Of a stretch of 56,813 nucleotides of DNA, positions 17,189-25,806 are shown piece after piece. Made by a program: the position numbers and the translations under genes. The stretch is taken from NCBI GenBank assembly GCA_023383015.1, contig JAHDXW010000027.1, positions 1 to 56,813 of the forward strand, given 5' to 3'. Within the stretch, counting starts at the first letter, position 1. Each line of letters begins with the position of its first letter. Under the pieces are notes generated by a model. That model made no database searches and was not told the DNA's origin. It was given only the letters and a program-made list of their open reading frames with translations. This stretch comes from Paracoccaceae bacterium. Its GTDB lineage: Bacteria > Pseudomonadota > Alphaproteobacteria > Rhodobacterales > Rhodobacteraceae.

Positions 17189-18070
17189 CTAACCCTTGCC
17201 CCTCAGCATCCGGAATGCCTCGCCGAAGGCGTCGAGGGCCGCGGCGGGAACGATGACCGTCTGCTTGCCCGCACCCTCGCCGACCTTCGTCAGGGCCTCG
17301 ACCTGCTTCAGCGCCACCTGGTACTGCGCCGCCTCGAGCCCGTTGCGCGATATCGCCTCCGCGATCACGCCGGTCGCATAGGCTTCGGCGTCGGCGAGGA
17401 CGCGGCGCGCTTCGGCCTCCTTCTGCGCGGCATAGAGATCGCCATCGGCAGCCAGTTCCACCGCCCGCCGCTTGCCTTCGGCCTCGGTCACCAGCGCACG
17501 CCGCGCACGCTCGGCGTTCAGCTGCTGCAGCATCGCCGCCCGCGTCGCCTCGTCGAGGTTGACGTCGAGCAGTTCGGCCCGGGTTACCTCGATTCCCCAG
17601 TCGTCGACGACATTGGCAAGGCTGCCACGGATGCGCTCGATCAGCCGGGCCCGGTTCGACTGGACTTCGTCCAGTTCCATCGTCCCGATCTCGGAGCGGA
17701 CGATGCCCGCGACCGTGGTGGCGATGGCGGCGTCGACGTCGCGGATCCGGTAGACGGTCTTCTCGGGTTCCATGATCCGGTAGAAGACGCTCGTCTCCAC
17801 CTGGACCAGCACGTTGTCGGCCGTGATCGCGTCCTGGCGGGCGTTCGGCAGTTGCCGCTCGAGGATCGAGATGCGGTGCCTGACCGTGTCGAGGAAGGGC
17901 ACGATCAGGTTGATACCCGGCCCGAGCACCTTCTGCAGACGCCCGAAGCGCTCGACCACATGCTTCTCGGACTGCGGAACGATCCGCACGCCGAGCAGCA
18001 CCGAGAGGATGAGGAAGACTGCGACCAGGATGATGACCGCATTCGCCCCGAAAAACTCCTGTATGTTCAT
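17189..18070 (-). CDS. SPFH domain / stomatin family protein (QmcA-like)
   Basis: A 293-residue inner-membrane protein. One N-terminal helix at about 9-28 is followed by the SPFH/prohibitin domain, which begins IVPQSEKHVVERFGRLQKVLGPGINLIVPF. The DNVLVQVETSVFYRI and WGIEVTRAELLDVNLDEATRAAMLQQLNAER blocks are characteristic of stomatin/QmcA. A coiled-coil, Ala/Glu-rich region (about 180-255) should drive oligomerisation. Operon with the NfeD-like gene. These pairs are often linked to FtsH-type proteolysis, which is family knowledge and not shown by the sequence. Confidence 0.92.
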   Translation of the reverse strand: MNIQEFFGANAVIILVAVFLILSVLLGVRIVPQSEKHVVERFGRLQKVLGPGINLIVPFLDTVRHRISILERQLPNARQDAITADNVLVQVETSVFYRIMEPEKTVYRIRDVDAAIATTVAGIVRSEIGTMELDEVQSNRARLIERIRGSLANVVDDWGIEVTRAELLDVNLDEATRAAMLQQLNAERARRALVTEAEGKRRAVELAADGDLYAAQKEAEARRVLADAEAYATGVIAEAISRNGLEAAQYQVALKQVEALTKVGEGAGKQTVIVPAAALDAFGEAFRMLRGKG

Positions 18071-18321
18071 GTCCCCTCTGCACGGTGCTGAAACCGGCGC
18101 CGACTATGACGCGCCTCGGTCGAGAATTGAAGCCCTGCGCAACCGCACGGACGGTCGCCGCGGTGCTGCCGACGTCGGGGACGATGACCGCGGAGGCGCT
18201 GCCACGCCCGCCGGTCCAATGGATCGTGGTGGTGGTGGTGAAGCGACGGGCGCGGAACGGGCCATTGCAGCCGCAGCACCCGGATTTGCGGACCGGCCCG
18301 AAATGGGACGCAAGTCTTCAT

Positions 18322-18337
18322 TGGGCTTTTCGGCCCA
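18322..18337 (-). terminator. Possible terminator hairpin after tRNA-Glu
   Basis: TGGGC and GCCCA form a 5-bp stem with a CGAAAA loop directly after the tRNA-Glu CCA on the minus strand. No T run follows, so terminator function is uncertain. Confidence 0.3.
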
Positions 18338-18412
18338 TGGCAGCCCGTAGGGGAGTCGAACCCCTCTTTTCAGGTTGAAAACCTGACGTCCTAACCGATA
18401 GACGAACGGGCC
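18338..18412 (-). tRNA. tRNA-Glu (anticodon UUC)
   Basis: A 75-nt class I tRNA on the minus strand. The acceptor stem is GGCCCGT with ACGGGCT (G1-U72 pair), the CCA is encoded, the D arm is TCTATCGGTTAGGA, the anticodon loop TTTTCAA gives UUC, and the T arm is AGGGGTTCGACTCCCCT. Its own promoter is visible at 18432..18459. It lies 78 bases beyond the end of recJ. Confidence 0.97.
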
Positions 18413-18431
18413 GTAGCCGGCGTGCGGCGCT

Positions 18432-18459
18432 CTTTAGGCAAAGCGGGGGCGGCGCGCAA
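18432..18459 (-). promoter_or_regulatory. Promoter of tRNA-Glu
   Basis: On the minus strand TTGCGC (18454..18459) and CTAAAG (18432..18437) are separated by 16 nt, about 20 bases before the tRNA 5' end. The match in sequence, spacing and distance to the tRNA-Ser promoter at 157..184 makes both calls stronger. Confidence 0.6.
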
Positions 18460-18490
18460 GGGGTATTCGCGGCGCGCGGCGGCGCGTGTC

Positions 18491-20245
18491 TCAGGGGTCG
18501 GCGGCATCGTCGAGCTGCAGCTCGGCCCGCTCGCGCCCGCCCCAGCGGTTCGTCACGATGCGACCGGCGAGATGCACCTGCCGGCCGATGCGCGCGGCGA
18601 GTGCGCTGCCGAGCGGCCCCTCGAAGGCGCCGAACGCCACCGCCTCGCGCCGCTCTCCGCTGCCGAAGGTCAGCCGCAGGTGGGTCTCGCCCATCCGCCG
18701 CAGGCTGCGCAGCGGCTGGGCGGGAAAGGCGAAGCGCGGCGCAGGCGCCGCAGCACCGAACGGGCCGGCGGCATCTAGCGCCGCGACCAGTTCGGGCGTG
18801 GCGGCCTCGGGGGCGAGCACTCCGTCGAGCCTGAGGCGGCGGCGCCCCTCCCGCGCGGCCCCGGCGGCCTGCAGCAGCGCGGCCAGGCGCACCATCGCCG
18901 CCTCGATTCCCTCCCGGGCCACGGTCAGCCCGGCCGCCATGGCATGACCGCCGCCGCGGAGGATCAGCCCGTCGCGCTCCAGCCGCGCAACCGCGGCACC
19001 GAGGTCCACCCCTGCCACCGACCGTCCCGAACCTCTCCCCTCGCCTCCCGCGATGCCGATGACCACCGCCGGCCGGTCGGCGGCCTCTTTCAGGCGGGCG
19101 GCGACGATGCCCACAACGCCCGGGTGCCATCCCTCGCCCGCGGCCCAGACCAGGGGCCCATCGAGGCCCCGCGCCTCGGCCTGGGCGAGGGCTGCGACCC
19201 GCACCGCCTCCTCGATGACGCGGCGCTCTCGGTTCAGCGCATCCAGCCGGCGGGCAAGCTCCGCCGCTTCGGCGGGGTCTTCGGTGGCCAGCAGCCTGGC
19301 GCCGAGATCGGCCGCCCCGACCCTGCCGCCGGCATTGATGCGTGGCCCGAGCAGGTAACCCAGCGCATGCGCGCCCGGCGGGCCGTCCAGCCCGGCGACA
19401 TCGGCCAGCGCCGCCAGCCCCGGACGCGCCCGCACCGCCATCACCCGCAGCCCCTGGCGGACCAGCGCCCGATTGACCCCGATCAGTGGGGCCACATCGG
19501 CCACCGTCGCAAGCGCCACGAGGTCGAGCGCCGTGCGCAGGTCGGGCACTGCCGCACCCGTGGTGCGCAACTGGCGGTTGGCCTCGACCAGGGTCAGGAA
19601 CACCACCGCGGCGGCGCAGAGATGCGACAGCGCGCGATCCTCATCCTGACGGTTGGGGTTCACCACCGCCAGGGCCGGCGGCAATGTCTCGGAACCGAGG
19701 TGATGGTCCAGCACGATGACATCGGCACCCGTGGCGGCGGCGATCGCGGCATGCGCCGCCGTACCGCAGTCGACGCACACAATCAGCCGGTGGCCGCGCG
19801 CGAGCGCTGCCATCGCCGCCGGGTTCGGGCCGTATCCCTCGTCCATCCGGTCGGGAACGTAGAGCGTGGCACCGCACCCGAACGATCGCAGCCAGCCTGT
19901 GAGCAGCGCCGCCGAGGCCCCGCCATCGACATCGTAGTCGGCAAAGACCGCGATCGCCTCGCCGTGGCGCACGGCGGCCACAAGGCGTGCGGCCGCGCGC
20001 TCGACATCGAGAAGCGACCGCGGGTCGGGCAGCAGGTCGCGCAGACGAGGCTCCAGGAAGGCGGCTGCGGCACCCGGCACCACGCCCTGCCGCGCCAGGA
20101 CCGCCGCCACCGGCGGCGCGATTCCGTCAGCCTGCACGAGGGCGGCGGCGCGCCGCTCCCCGCCCGGGTCGGGCCCCTCCCAGCGCCGGCCGCTCAACGA
20201 CGAGGCAACGCCAAGATAGGCCCGTGCCGGAGGCGGCGAGGTCAC
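18491..20245 (-). CDS. recJ: Single-stranded-DNA-specific exonuclease RecJ
   Basis: A 584-residue 5'-3' exonuclease acting on single-stranded DNA in recombination, base-excision and mismatch repair. DHH-family catalytic motifs are intact: DYDVDG (103-108), DCGT (159-162) and DHH (180-182), plus GPRINAGGR and the DHHA1 motif GGGHAMAAG in the C-terminal half. The GTG start overlaps the glpX stop (GTGA), which decides the start; the open frame continues far upstream inside glpX but that part is a shadow. Last gene of the hom - hypothetical - glpX - recJ operon. Confidence 0.95.
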   Translation of the reverse strand: MTSPPPARAYLGVASSLSGRRWEGPDPGGERRAAALVQADGIAPPVAAVLARQGVVPGAAAAFLEPRLRDLLPDPRSLLDVERAAARLVAAVRHGEAIAVFADYDVDGGASAALLTGWLRSFGCGATLYVPDRMDEGYGPNPAAMAALARGHRLIVCVDCGTAAHAAIAAATGADVIVLDHHLGSETLPPALAVVNPNRQDEDRALSHLCAAAVVFLTLVEANRQLRTTGAAVPDLRTALDLVALATVADVAPLIGVNRALVRQGLRVMAVRARPGLAALADVAGLDGPPGAHALGYLLGPRINAGGRVGAADLGARLLATEDPAEAAELARRLDALNRERRVIEEAVRVAALAQAEARGLDGPLVWAAGEGWHPGVVGIVAARLKEAADRPAVVIGIAGGEGRGSGRSVAGVDLGAAVARLERDGLILRGGGHAMAAGLTVAREGIEAAMVRLAALLQAAGAAREGRRRLRLDGVLAPEAATPELVAALDAAGPFGAAAPAPRFAFPAQPLRSLRRMGETHLRLTFGSGERREAVAFGAFEGPLGSALAARIGRQVHLAGRIVTNRWGGRERAELQLDDAADP

Positions 20246-21225
20246 CGACCGGCGGCCGGCCTGTCCACCGGCGTCCGGTAGATCATCCGCCGGACCGACC
20301 CGGTCTTTGAGCGCATGAGGATCGTCTCGGTGGTCAGCCAGCCCGGCTCGCGCTTGATGCCCGAGACGATCGAGCCATTGGTGACACCGGTGGCCGAAAA
20401 GATCACGTCGGCCGTCACCATCTCGTCGCGCGAATAGACGCGGTCGAGGTTGTCGATCCCCGCGCGGCGCGCGCGCGCCACCTCGTCGTCGTTGCGGAAC
20501 AGCAGCTTGCCGACGATCTGCCCGCCCATGCACTTGAGCGCGGCGGCCGCGAGCACACCCTCGGGCGCCCCACCCGAGCCCATGTACATGTCGATCCCCG
20601 TGATCTCGCGCTCGGCGCAGTGGATGACGCCGGCCACGTCGCCGTCGGTGATGAGCCGGATCGAGGCACCGGTGTCGCGCACCGCGGCGACCAGCTTCTC
20701 GTGGCGCGGACGCTCCAGGATGCAGACGGTGATGTCGGCGGGCCTGCAGCCGCGGGCCTCCGCGAGCGAGCGCACCCGGTCGCCCGGCGCCATGTCGAGA
20801 CTGACGACCCCCGCAGGGTAGCCCGGGCCCACTGCCAGCTTCTCCATGTAGACGTCGGGGGCGTGCAGCATCGAGCCGCGAGGGCCCATCGCGATGACGG
20901 TCAGCGCGTTCGGCATGTCCTTGGCGGTCAGCGTGGTGCCCTCGAGCGGGTCGAGCGCGATATCGACCGCAGGGCCAGCGCCGGTGCCCACCCTCTCGCC
21001 GACGAAGAGCATCGGGGCCTCGTCGCGCTCGCCCTCGCCGATCACGACAAGTCCGTCGATGTCGAGCATGTTGAGCTGCGTGCGCATCGCGTCCACCGCC
21101 GCCTGGTCGGCCGCCTTCTCGTTCCCGCGCCCGATCAGCCGTGCCGCGGCCAGCGCCGCCGCCTCGGACACCCGGGCAAGGCCGAGCGAGAGCATGCGGT
21201 CGTTGAAATCCACCTTGCGGGTCAT
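20242..21225 (-). CDS. glpX: Class II fructose-1,6-bisphosphatase
   Basis: A 327-residue GlpX-type phosphatase that removes the 1-phosphate of fructose 1,6-bisphosphate in gluconeogenesis. Family motifs: GEGERDEAPML (about 63-73), the metal/phosphate site DPLEGTTL (92-99), SGGAPEGVLAAAALKCMGGQ, and the C-terminal TGVTNGSIVSGI. It is 69 bases downstream of the hypothetical secreted-protein gene. Cytoplasmic, Mn2+ or Mg2+ dependent by family. Confidence 0.96.
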   Translation of the reverse strand: MTRKVDFNDRMLSLGLARVSEAAALAAARLIGRGNEKAADQAAVDAMRTQLNMLDIDGLVVIGEGERDEAPMLFVGERVGTGAGPAVDIALDPLEGTTLTAKDMPNALTVIAMGPRGSMLHAPDVYMEKLAVGPGYPAGVVSLDMAPGDRVRSLAEARGCRPADITVCILERPRHEKLVAAVRDTGASIRLITDGDVAGVIHCAEREITGIDMYMGSGGAPEGVLAAAALKCMGGQIVGKLLFRNDDEVARARRAGIDNLDRVYSRDEMVTADVIFSATGVTNGSIVSGIKREPGWLTTETILMRSKTGSVRRMIYRTPVDRPAAGR

Positions 21226-21294
21226 CGGGCGCTCCTTGCAGGCCGTGGCGGGACAGGCGGCATCTAGCCCGGGCGGGGCGCGGGCGGCAAGCGG

Positions 21295-21942
21295 TCAGGG
21301 CGGGGCCGGGCAGAACTCGGCGGCATAGGCGCCCAGTGCCGCGGCAAAGGCCGCGGCGCGGTCGGGGGGCACGACGAAGAGCGAATGGCCGTTCGCGTCG
21401 CGCGGCTGGAGCCAGCTTTCGCCCGAACAGGCGACGCGGGTGTTGCCCATCCGCGCGAGCAGCGGCTGGTCGAGTTCGGCCGCGATCCGGTCGCGGAAGG
21501 CGGGGTTCTGCAAGGGTTTGACAAGGCCCGGGGGCCGACCCCCCAGCGCCTCGGTCCACAGTTCGTTGAAGCGGGCCGACTGCGCGTCGAGTTCCGCGGC
21601 GATGTCGCCCCGGACGGGGAAGATCACCGCCACCTTGTCGAAATGCCGGCTCGCCCCGCGCGAGGGTTCAAGCCGGGGCGGGCCGGAGAGGGCCCTCAGG
21701 TCGCGGTGCATCTCGATCCGCGCCGGGTTCCGGTCGTGCGGGCCGCGGCAGAGGCCGGCGGCGGCGCGGTCGTGGACCACGGTCAGCAGGCAACCCTCGA
21801 GCCGCGCGTATTCCTCGCGCACGGGGCGGCCGTCGGGCAGGGTATGGGTGCGGGTCAGCAGGGCGACGATGGGTCCGGCAAGGTCGTCGGCCGCGGCCGG
21901 CGCCGCAGCCGCCAGCGCGGCCGCAAGGGCCAGGGCCCTCAA
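21295..21942 (-). CDS. Hypothetical exported protein between hom and glpX
   Basis: A 215-residue protein with a signal peptide (Ala/Leu-rich, cleavage near AAAADD at about 19). I do not recognise the mature domain. Two or three cysteines (CLLTV, GLCRG, VACSGES, EFCPAPP) may form disulfides. The sequence alternates charged and hydrophobic segments without membrane helices. Its ATG overlaps the hom stop (ATGA), so it is translationally coupled to homoserine dehydrogenase. A periplasmic location is inferred. No function can be assigned. Confidence 0.7.
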   Translation of the reverse strand: MRALALAAALAAAAPAAADDLAGPIVALLTRTHTLPDGRPVREEYARLEGCLLTVVHDRAAAGLCRGPHDRNPARIEMHRDLRALSGPPRLEPSRGASRHFDKVAVIFPVRGDIAAELDAQSARFNELWTEALGGRPPGLVKPLQNPAFRDRIAAELDQPLLARMGNTRVACSGESWLQPRDANGHSLFVVPPDRAAAFAAALGAYAAEFCPAPP

Positions 21943-23225
21943 ACCGCCTCGATCCGCAGCGCCACCGGGGCGCCCACCACCACGCCGGTCGTGGCAAAGG
22001 CCGCCAGCGCGTGGTCCAGCGCGTCGCGCGTCGTCTTGTGGGTGACGATCAGTACCGGTGCCTCGGGGGCGGCGTGGCCATACTGGCGCATCCGGTCGAT
22101 GGAGACGCCCGCATCGCCCAGCGCCGCGGCCACCTTGGCCAGGGCCCCGGGCTTGTCGACCAGGGTCATGCGCAGGTAGTAGGGCGCCGGCGCCGGCTGC
22201 ACCGCCGGGGGTGCCTCGGAAAGCGCCCGTGCGGGCACGCCAAAGACCGGCACGCGGAAGCCTCGGGCAAGGTCGACGACGTCGGCCATGACCGCCGAGG
22301 CGGTCGGCCCCTCCCCCGCCCCGGGGCCGCGCAGAACGATCTGGCCGACCGAATCGCCCTCGATCACCACCATGTTGGTACCGCCCGGCAGCTGCCCCAG
22401 CGGGCTGTCGGCGGGCACCAGGCAGGGCGACATCCGCTGTTCGAGCCCACGGCCGGTCATCTGGGCGACGCCGAGCAGCTTCACGCGATAGCCCATGTCG
22501 GCGGCAAGGCGGATGTCCTCGATCGACACCCGCTCGATCCCCTCGATAGCCACCTGCTCAAAGTGCACCCGCGTACCGAATGCCACCGCGGCAAGCAGCG
22601 CAAGCTTGTGGCTGGCGTCAATGCCGCCGACATCGAGCCTGGGATCAGCCTCAAGGTATCCGAGGCTGCGGGCCTCCTCGAACACCGTCGCATAGGGAAG
22701 GCCGGCGGTCTCCATCCGGGTCAGGATGTAGTTGCACGTGCCGTTCATCACCCCGAGGACCCGGCGCAGGGCGTTGCCGGCCATGCCTTCCGTCAACGCC
22801 TTCATCACCGGGATGCCGCCGGCGACCGCGGCCTCGAAGCGGATGGTGCGGCCGGCCGCCTCTGCCGCCTCGGCCAGCGCCTGGCCGTGCAGGGCGAGAA
22901 GCGCCTTGTTGGCCGTCACCACATCCTTGCCGGCAGCGAGCGCGGCCTCGGTGGCGGCCTTCGCCGCTCCCTCCGATCCGCCCATCACCTCGACGAAGAC
23001 GTCGATGTCCCCGCGCATCGCCAGCCGCACCGGGTCGTCCTCCCAGGCGTAGGCCGAGACGTCGGCACCGCGATTGCGTCGCGGGTCACGGGCAGAAATC
23101 GCGACGATCTCGACAGGCCGGCCAGCGCGCGCGGCGACCAGGGCGGCGTGGTTCTGGAGAATCTTCACAACCCCGATGCCGACGGTCCCGAGGCCGGCGA
23201 GGCCAAGGCGCAGGGGCTCGGGCAT
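21939..23225 (-). CDS. hom: Homoserine dehydrogenase
   Basis: A 428-residue enzyme that reduces aspartate semialdehyde to homoserine for threonine and methionine synthesis. N-terminal Rossmann motif GLAGLGTVGIGVV (8-20), the substrate/catalytic block KALTEGMAGNALRRVLGVMNGTCNYILT and EADPRLDVGGIDASHKL, and a C-terminal ACT domain (YYLRMTLVDKPGALAKVAAAL) for threonine feedback. The ATG at 23225 (MPEPLRLG) has GGAGAG five bases upstream; the 22-residue upstream extension is unconserved. First gene of the four-gene operon. Confidence 0.95.
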   Translation of the reverse strand: MPEPLRLGLAGLGTVGIGVVKILQNHAALVAARAGRPVEIVAISARDPRRNRGADVSAYAWEDDPVRLAMRGDIDVFVEVMGGSEGAAKAATEAALAAGKDVVTANKALLALHGQALAEAAEAAGRTIRFEAAVAGGIPVMKALTEGMAGNALRRVLGVMNGTCNYILTRMETAGLPYATVFEEARSLGYLEADPRLDVGGIDASHKLALLAAVAFGTRVHFEQVAIEGIERVSIEDIRLAADMGYRVKLLGVAQMTGRGLEQRMSPCLVPADSPLGQLPGGTNMVVIEGDSVGQIVLRGPGAGEGPTASAVMADVVDLARGFRVPVFGVPARALSEAPPAVQPAPAPYYLRMTLVDKPGALAKVAAALGDAGVSIDRMRQYGHAAPEAPVLIVTHKTTRDALDHALAAFATTGVVVGAPVALRIEAV

Positions 23226-23331
23226 GGGTCTCTCCGTCAGGGGTTTGTTCAGCGCGGAGCGAGAGGTAGCCCGCCGCGGCGGCTGTTGCAATCCGCCACG
23301 GCCGCCCCCGGAAGCCCCCCGGGGCCGCCGT

Positions 23332-23646
23332 TCAGCCGCCGCCGAGGCGGCCCGCCGCGGCAGCCATCCGCACCCGGGTCGCGGGCTCGATCACCGGGCG
23401 GCGGAGGGCTGCCGCCCGGGCGCGCAGCCCCGCCGCGCGGGAGACGACCGCCGCCGCATGGCCTGCGTCGAGAACCATCCCGTCGGCCTGGGCAAGCAGT
23501 GCCTCGATCGGCAGGATTCGCGGATAGTCGCCCGCGGGCAGGGGGGGGCCGCCGGGCCCGCCCGCCACCCCGAAATCCGGCAGCGTCGCGCAGCCGGCCG
23601 CAAGCGTCAGGAGAAGGGCCGGCAGCAGGTCAGGAAGGCGGTTCAT
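23332..23646 (-). CDS. Small putative lipoprotein
   Basis: A 104-residue protein with a lipoprotein signal ending in the lipobox LAAGC (cysteine at about 19). The mature part is Gly/Pro-rich, then Ala/Arg-rich (IEALLAQADGMVLDAGHAAAVVSRAAGLRARAAALRRPVI), probably one helical segment. Similar short lipoproteins with ILPIEALLAQAD are found in rhodobacteria. Function unknown. It is a separate unit, 106 bases from hom. Confidence 0.65.
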   Translation of the reverse strand: MNRLPDLLPALLLTLAAGCATLPDFGVAGGPGGPPLPAGDYPRILPIEALLAQADGMVLDAGHAAAVVSRAAGLRARAAALRRPVIEPATRVRMAAAAGRLGGG

Positions 23647-23663
23647 GGCGACGGGCCGCGACG

Positions 23664-23690
23664 ATTAGGCCAGCCTACATTAGGCCAGCC
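23664..23690. repeat. 12-bp direct repeat upstream of the lipoprotein gene
   Basis: ATTAGGCCAGCC occurs at 23664..23675 and again at 23679..23690, 15 bases apart, just upstream of the lipoprotein start. Could be a tandem regulator site or a small duplication. Confidence 0.3.
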
Positions 23691-23741
23691 CGCGGCGCGT
23701 GGGAATGTGAATCCCGCCGCACCATTTCCCGAGGGCGCCGG

Positions 23742-25448
23742 TCAGGCCGCGATCAGCCCCATGCTCTCGATCTTCAGCAGCACCTGCTGGGCGCAGAAGT
23801 CCACATCCTGCCCCTCGGTCACGACCCGCAGCTCGGGGTTCGCGGGCTCCTCGTAGGGGTCGGAAATGCCCGTGAACTCCTTGATCTTGCCCTCGCGGGC
23901 AAGTCTGTAGAGGCCCTTTCGGTCGCGCCGCTCGCATTCATCGAGGCTGGTGGCCACATGAACCTCGACAAAGGCGCCGAACGCCTCGACCATCTCGCGC
24001 ACCGCCCGCCGCGTCGCCGTGTAGGGCGCAATCGGCGCGCAGATCGCGATGCCGCCGTTCTTGGTGATCTCCGAAGCGACATAGCCGATGCGGCGGATGT
24101 TGATGTCGCGGTGCTCTTTCGAGAAGCCAAGCTCGCTCGACAGGTGCTTGCGCACCACGTCGCCGTCGAGCAGCGTCACCGGGCGGTCGCCCATCTCCAT
24201 CAGCTTGACCATCAGCGCATTGGCGATGGTCGACTTGCCCGAGCCGCTGAGCCCGGTGAAGAACACCGTGAAACCCTGGCGCGACCGGGGCGGGAAGCGC
24301 CGGCGCAGTTCGCCCACCACTTCGTCGAAGCTGAACCAGTTGGGGATGTCGAGCCCCTCGCGCAGCCGCCGGCGCAGTTCGGTTCCCGAGATGTCCAGCA
24401 CGGTTGAACCCTCGGGCACCTCGTTGACGGGAAAGTACTGCGCCTTCTCCTGGACGAAGACCATCTGCTGGAAGGGGACGACCTCGATGCCGATCTCCGC
24501 CGCATGGGCCCTGACCAGTTCCTGCGCGTCGTAGGGGCCGTAGAAATCCCTGCCCTGGCTGTTCTTGCCCGGGCCGGCGTGGTCGCGGCCGACGATGAAG
24601 TGGGTGCAGCCGTGATTGCGCCGGATCAGCGCGTGCCACACAGCCTCGCGCGGGCCGCCCATCCGCATGGCAAGGTTGAGGAGCGACAGATGCGTGGTCG
24701 CCGCCGGGTACTTGCCGAGGACTGCCTCGTAGCAGCGCACACGGGTGAAATGGTCGACGTCGCCGGGTTTGGTCATGCCGACGACGGGATGGATGAGCAG
24801 GTTGGCCTGTGCCTCCTTAGCCGCACGGAAGGTCAGTTCCTGATGCGCCCGGTGCAGGGGGTTGCGGGTCTGGAAGGCGACGACGCGCCGCCAGCCCATC
24901 TTGCGGAAGAAGGCACGCAGTTCGTTCGGAGTCTCGCGACGGGCGCGGAAGTCGTAGTGGATCGGCGCCTGGATGCCGGTAACGGGTCCGCCGAGATAGA
25001 CGGGGCCGGCGGCGTTGTGCAGGTAGTTGACGCCGGGATGCGCCAGGTCGTCGGCGCCGAACACCCGCTCGGCCTCGCGCGACTTGTTCGGGACCCATTT
25101 GTCGGTGACCGACAGGATGGCGAGGATCACCCCCTCCTGGTCGCGCAATGCGATGTCCTGCCCGGGCTCGACCGTCTCGGCAAACTTCTCGCTGACGTCG
25201 AGGGTGACCGGCATCGGCCACAGCCGGCCGTCGGCCAGCCGCATGCCTTCCACGACACCGTCATAGTCGGCCTCGCCCAGGAACCCCTTGAGGGGATGGA
25301 AACCGCCGTTCATCAGGAGTTCGAGGTCGCAGATCTGCCGGGGGGTCAGATCCCAGGACGGCAGGGCGCCCGCCTCCACCTTCAGCTTCTGCGCCGATTC
25401 CGGCGACACGAAGAGTTCGGGGATCGGAGCGGCGTGGGCGAACGACAT
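23742..25448 (-). CDS. Bifunctional sulfate adenylyltransferase / adenylylsulfate kinase
   Basis: A 568-residue fusion that activates sulfate to APS and then phosphorylates it to PAPS in assimilation. The N-terminal single-chain (Sat/MET3-type) ATP sulfurylase has QTRNPLHRAH at 193-202 and the GRDHAGPG loop at about 287. The C-terminal APS kinase begins near 390, with P-loop GLSGSGKST at 399-407 and later DGDVVRKHL and FGAFVEVHV. This Sat-CysC fusion is typical of Rhodobacteraceae, in contrast to the CysD/CysN heterodimer. No sulfate transporter is adjacent. Confidence 0.95.
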   Translation of the reverse strand: MSFAHAAPIPELFVSPESAQKLKVEAGALPSWDLTPRQICDLELLMNGGFHPLKGFLGEADYDGVVEGMRLADGRLWPMPVTLDVSEKFAETVEPGQDIALRDQEGVILAILSVTDKWVPNKSREAERVFGADDLAHPGVNYLHNAAGPVYLGGPVTGIQAPIHYDFRARRETPNELRAFFRKMGWRRVVAFQTRNPLHRAHQELTFRAAKEAQANLLIHPVVGMTKPGDVDHFTRVRCYEAVLGKYPAATTHLSLLNLAMRMGGPREAVWHALIRRNHGCTHFIVGRDHAGPGKNSQGRDFYGPYDAQELVRAHAAEIGIEVVPFQQMVFVQEKAQYFPVNEVPEGSTVLDISGTELRRRLREGLDIPNWFSFDEVVGELRRRFPPRSRQGFTVFFTGLSGSGKSTIANALMVKLMEMGDRPVTLLDGDVVRKHLSSELGFSKEHRDINIRRIGYVASEITKNGGIAICAPIAPYTATRRAVREMVEAFGAFVEVHVATSLDECERRDRKGLYRLAREGKIKEFTGISDPYEEPANPELRVVTEGQDVDFCAQQVLLKIESMGLIAA

Positions 25449-25806
25449 GGGCGCGTGACCTTCCTGTGGGCTTCGGACGGGACCGGGGCGGAAATGCCCC
25501 GGCGGTCCGGGGCGGCGCGGCGCATTAGCCCGCGATTCGGAGCGGAATCAAGCCGTCGCGGCAGGATTCCGCCGGCCAGCACAGGCATCGGGGCCCAAAC
25601 ATGCTGCACTGCGGCATTGGGTCGCCGTCGCGCAGCCGCCTGCACCACCGGACATCCCGCGGCCCACTGCCTGTGGCCGCATCAGATGTTGATGTGCATC
25701 AATGCCGTAGGGTTCGGGAGCCTCCACCCGGGCTGCGCGCCACTGGTGCGTTTGCGAGCTGATCCCGACGCATGCGCACCGATCCCGCCTCGTTCCTGCC
25801 CGTCTC
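25449..25806. other. Intergenic region between sulfate activation gene and ccp pseudogene
   Basis: About 358 bases. It must hold the promoter of the minus-strand sulfate adenylyltransferase gene. The only clear element is the perfect FNR-type box at 25689..25702. No supported gene lies in it. Confidence 0.5.
25689..25702. promoter_or_regulatory. FNR/CRP-family binding site (TTGAT-N4-ATCAA)
   Basis: TTGATGTGCATCAA is an exact match to the FNR/FnrL/Anr consensus TTGAT-N4-ATCAA, a perfect 5-4-5 palindrome. It lies about 105 bases before the start of the decayed cytochrome c peroxidase gene. Bacterial ccp genes are commonly activated by FNR-type regulators under low oxygen. The box is therefore likely the surviving promoter element of that dead gene. 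It is about 240 bases from the divergent sulfate-activation gene. Confidence 0.7.

Noticed and set aside
18085-18378. Small plus-strand frame overlapping tRNA-Glu.
   Set aside because: Overlaps a structured tRNA, no Shine-Dalgarno and low-complexity VVVVV sequence.
20246-21559. Upstream extension of the recJ frame through glpX.
   Set aside because: The RecJ family starts near the GTG at 20245, which overlaps the glpX stop; the extension is a frame shadow.
22011-24407. Plus-strand frame of 798 codons opposite hom and the sulfate-activation gene.
   Set aside because: No recognisable domain; mirrors genes whose motifs are complete.
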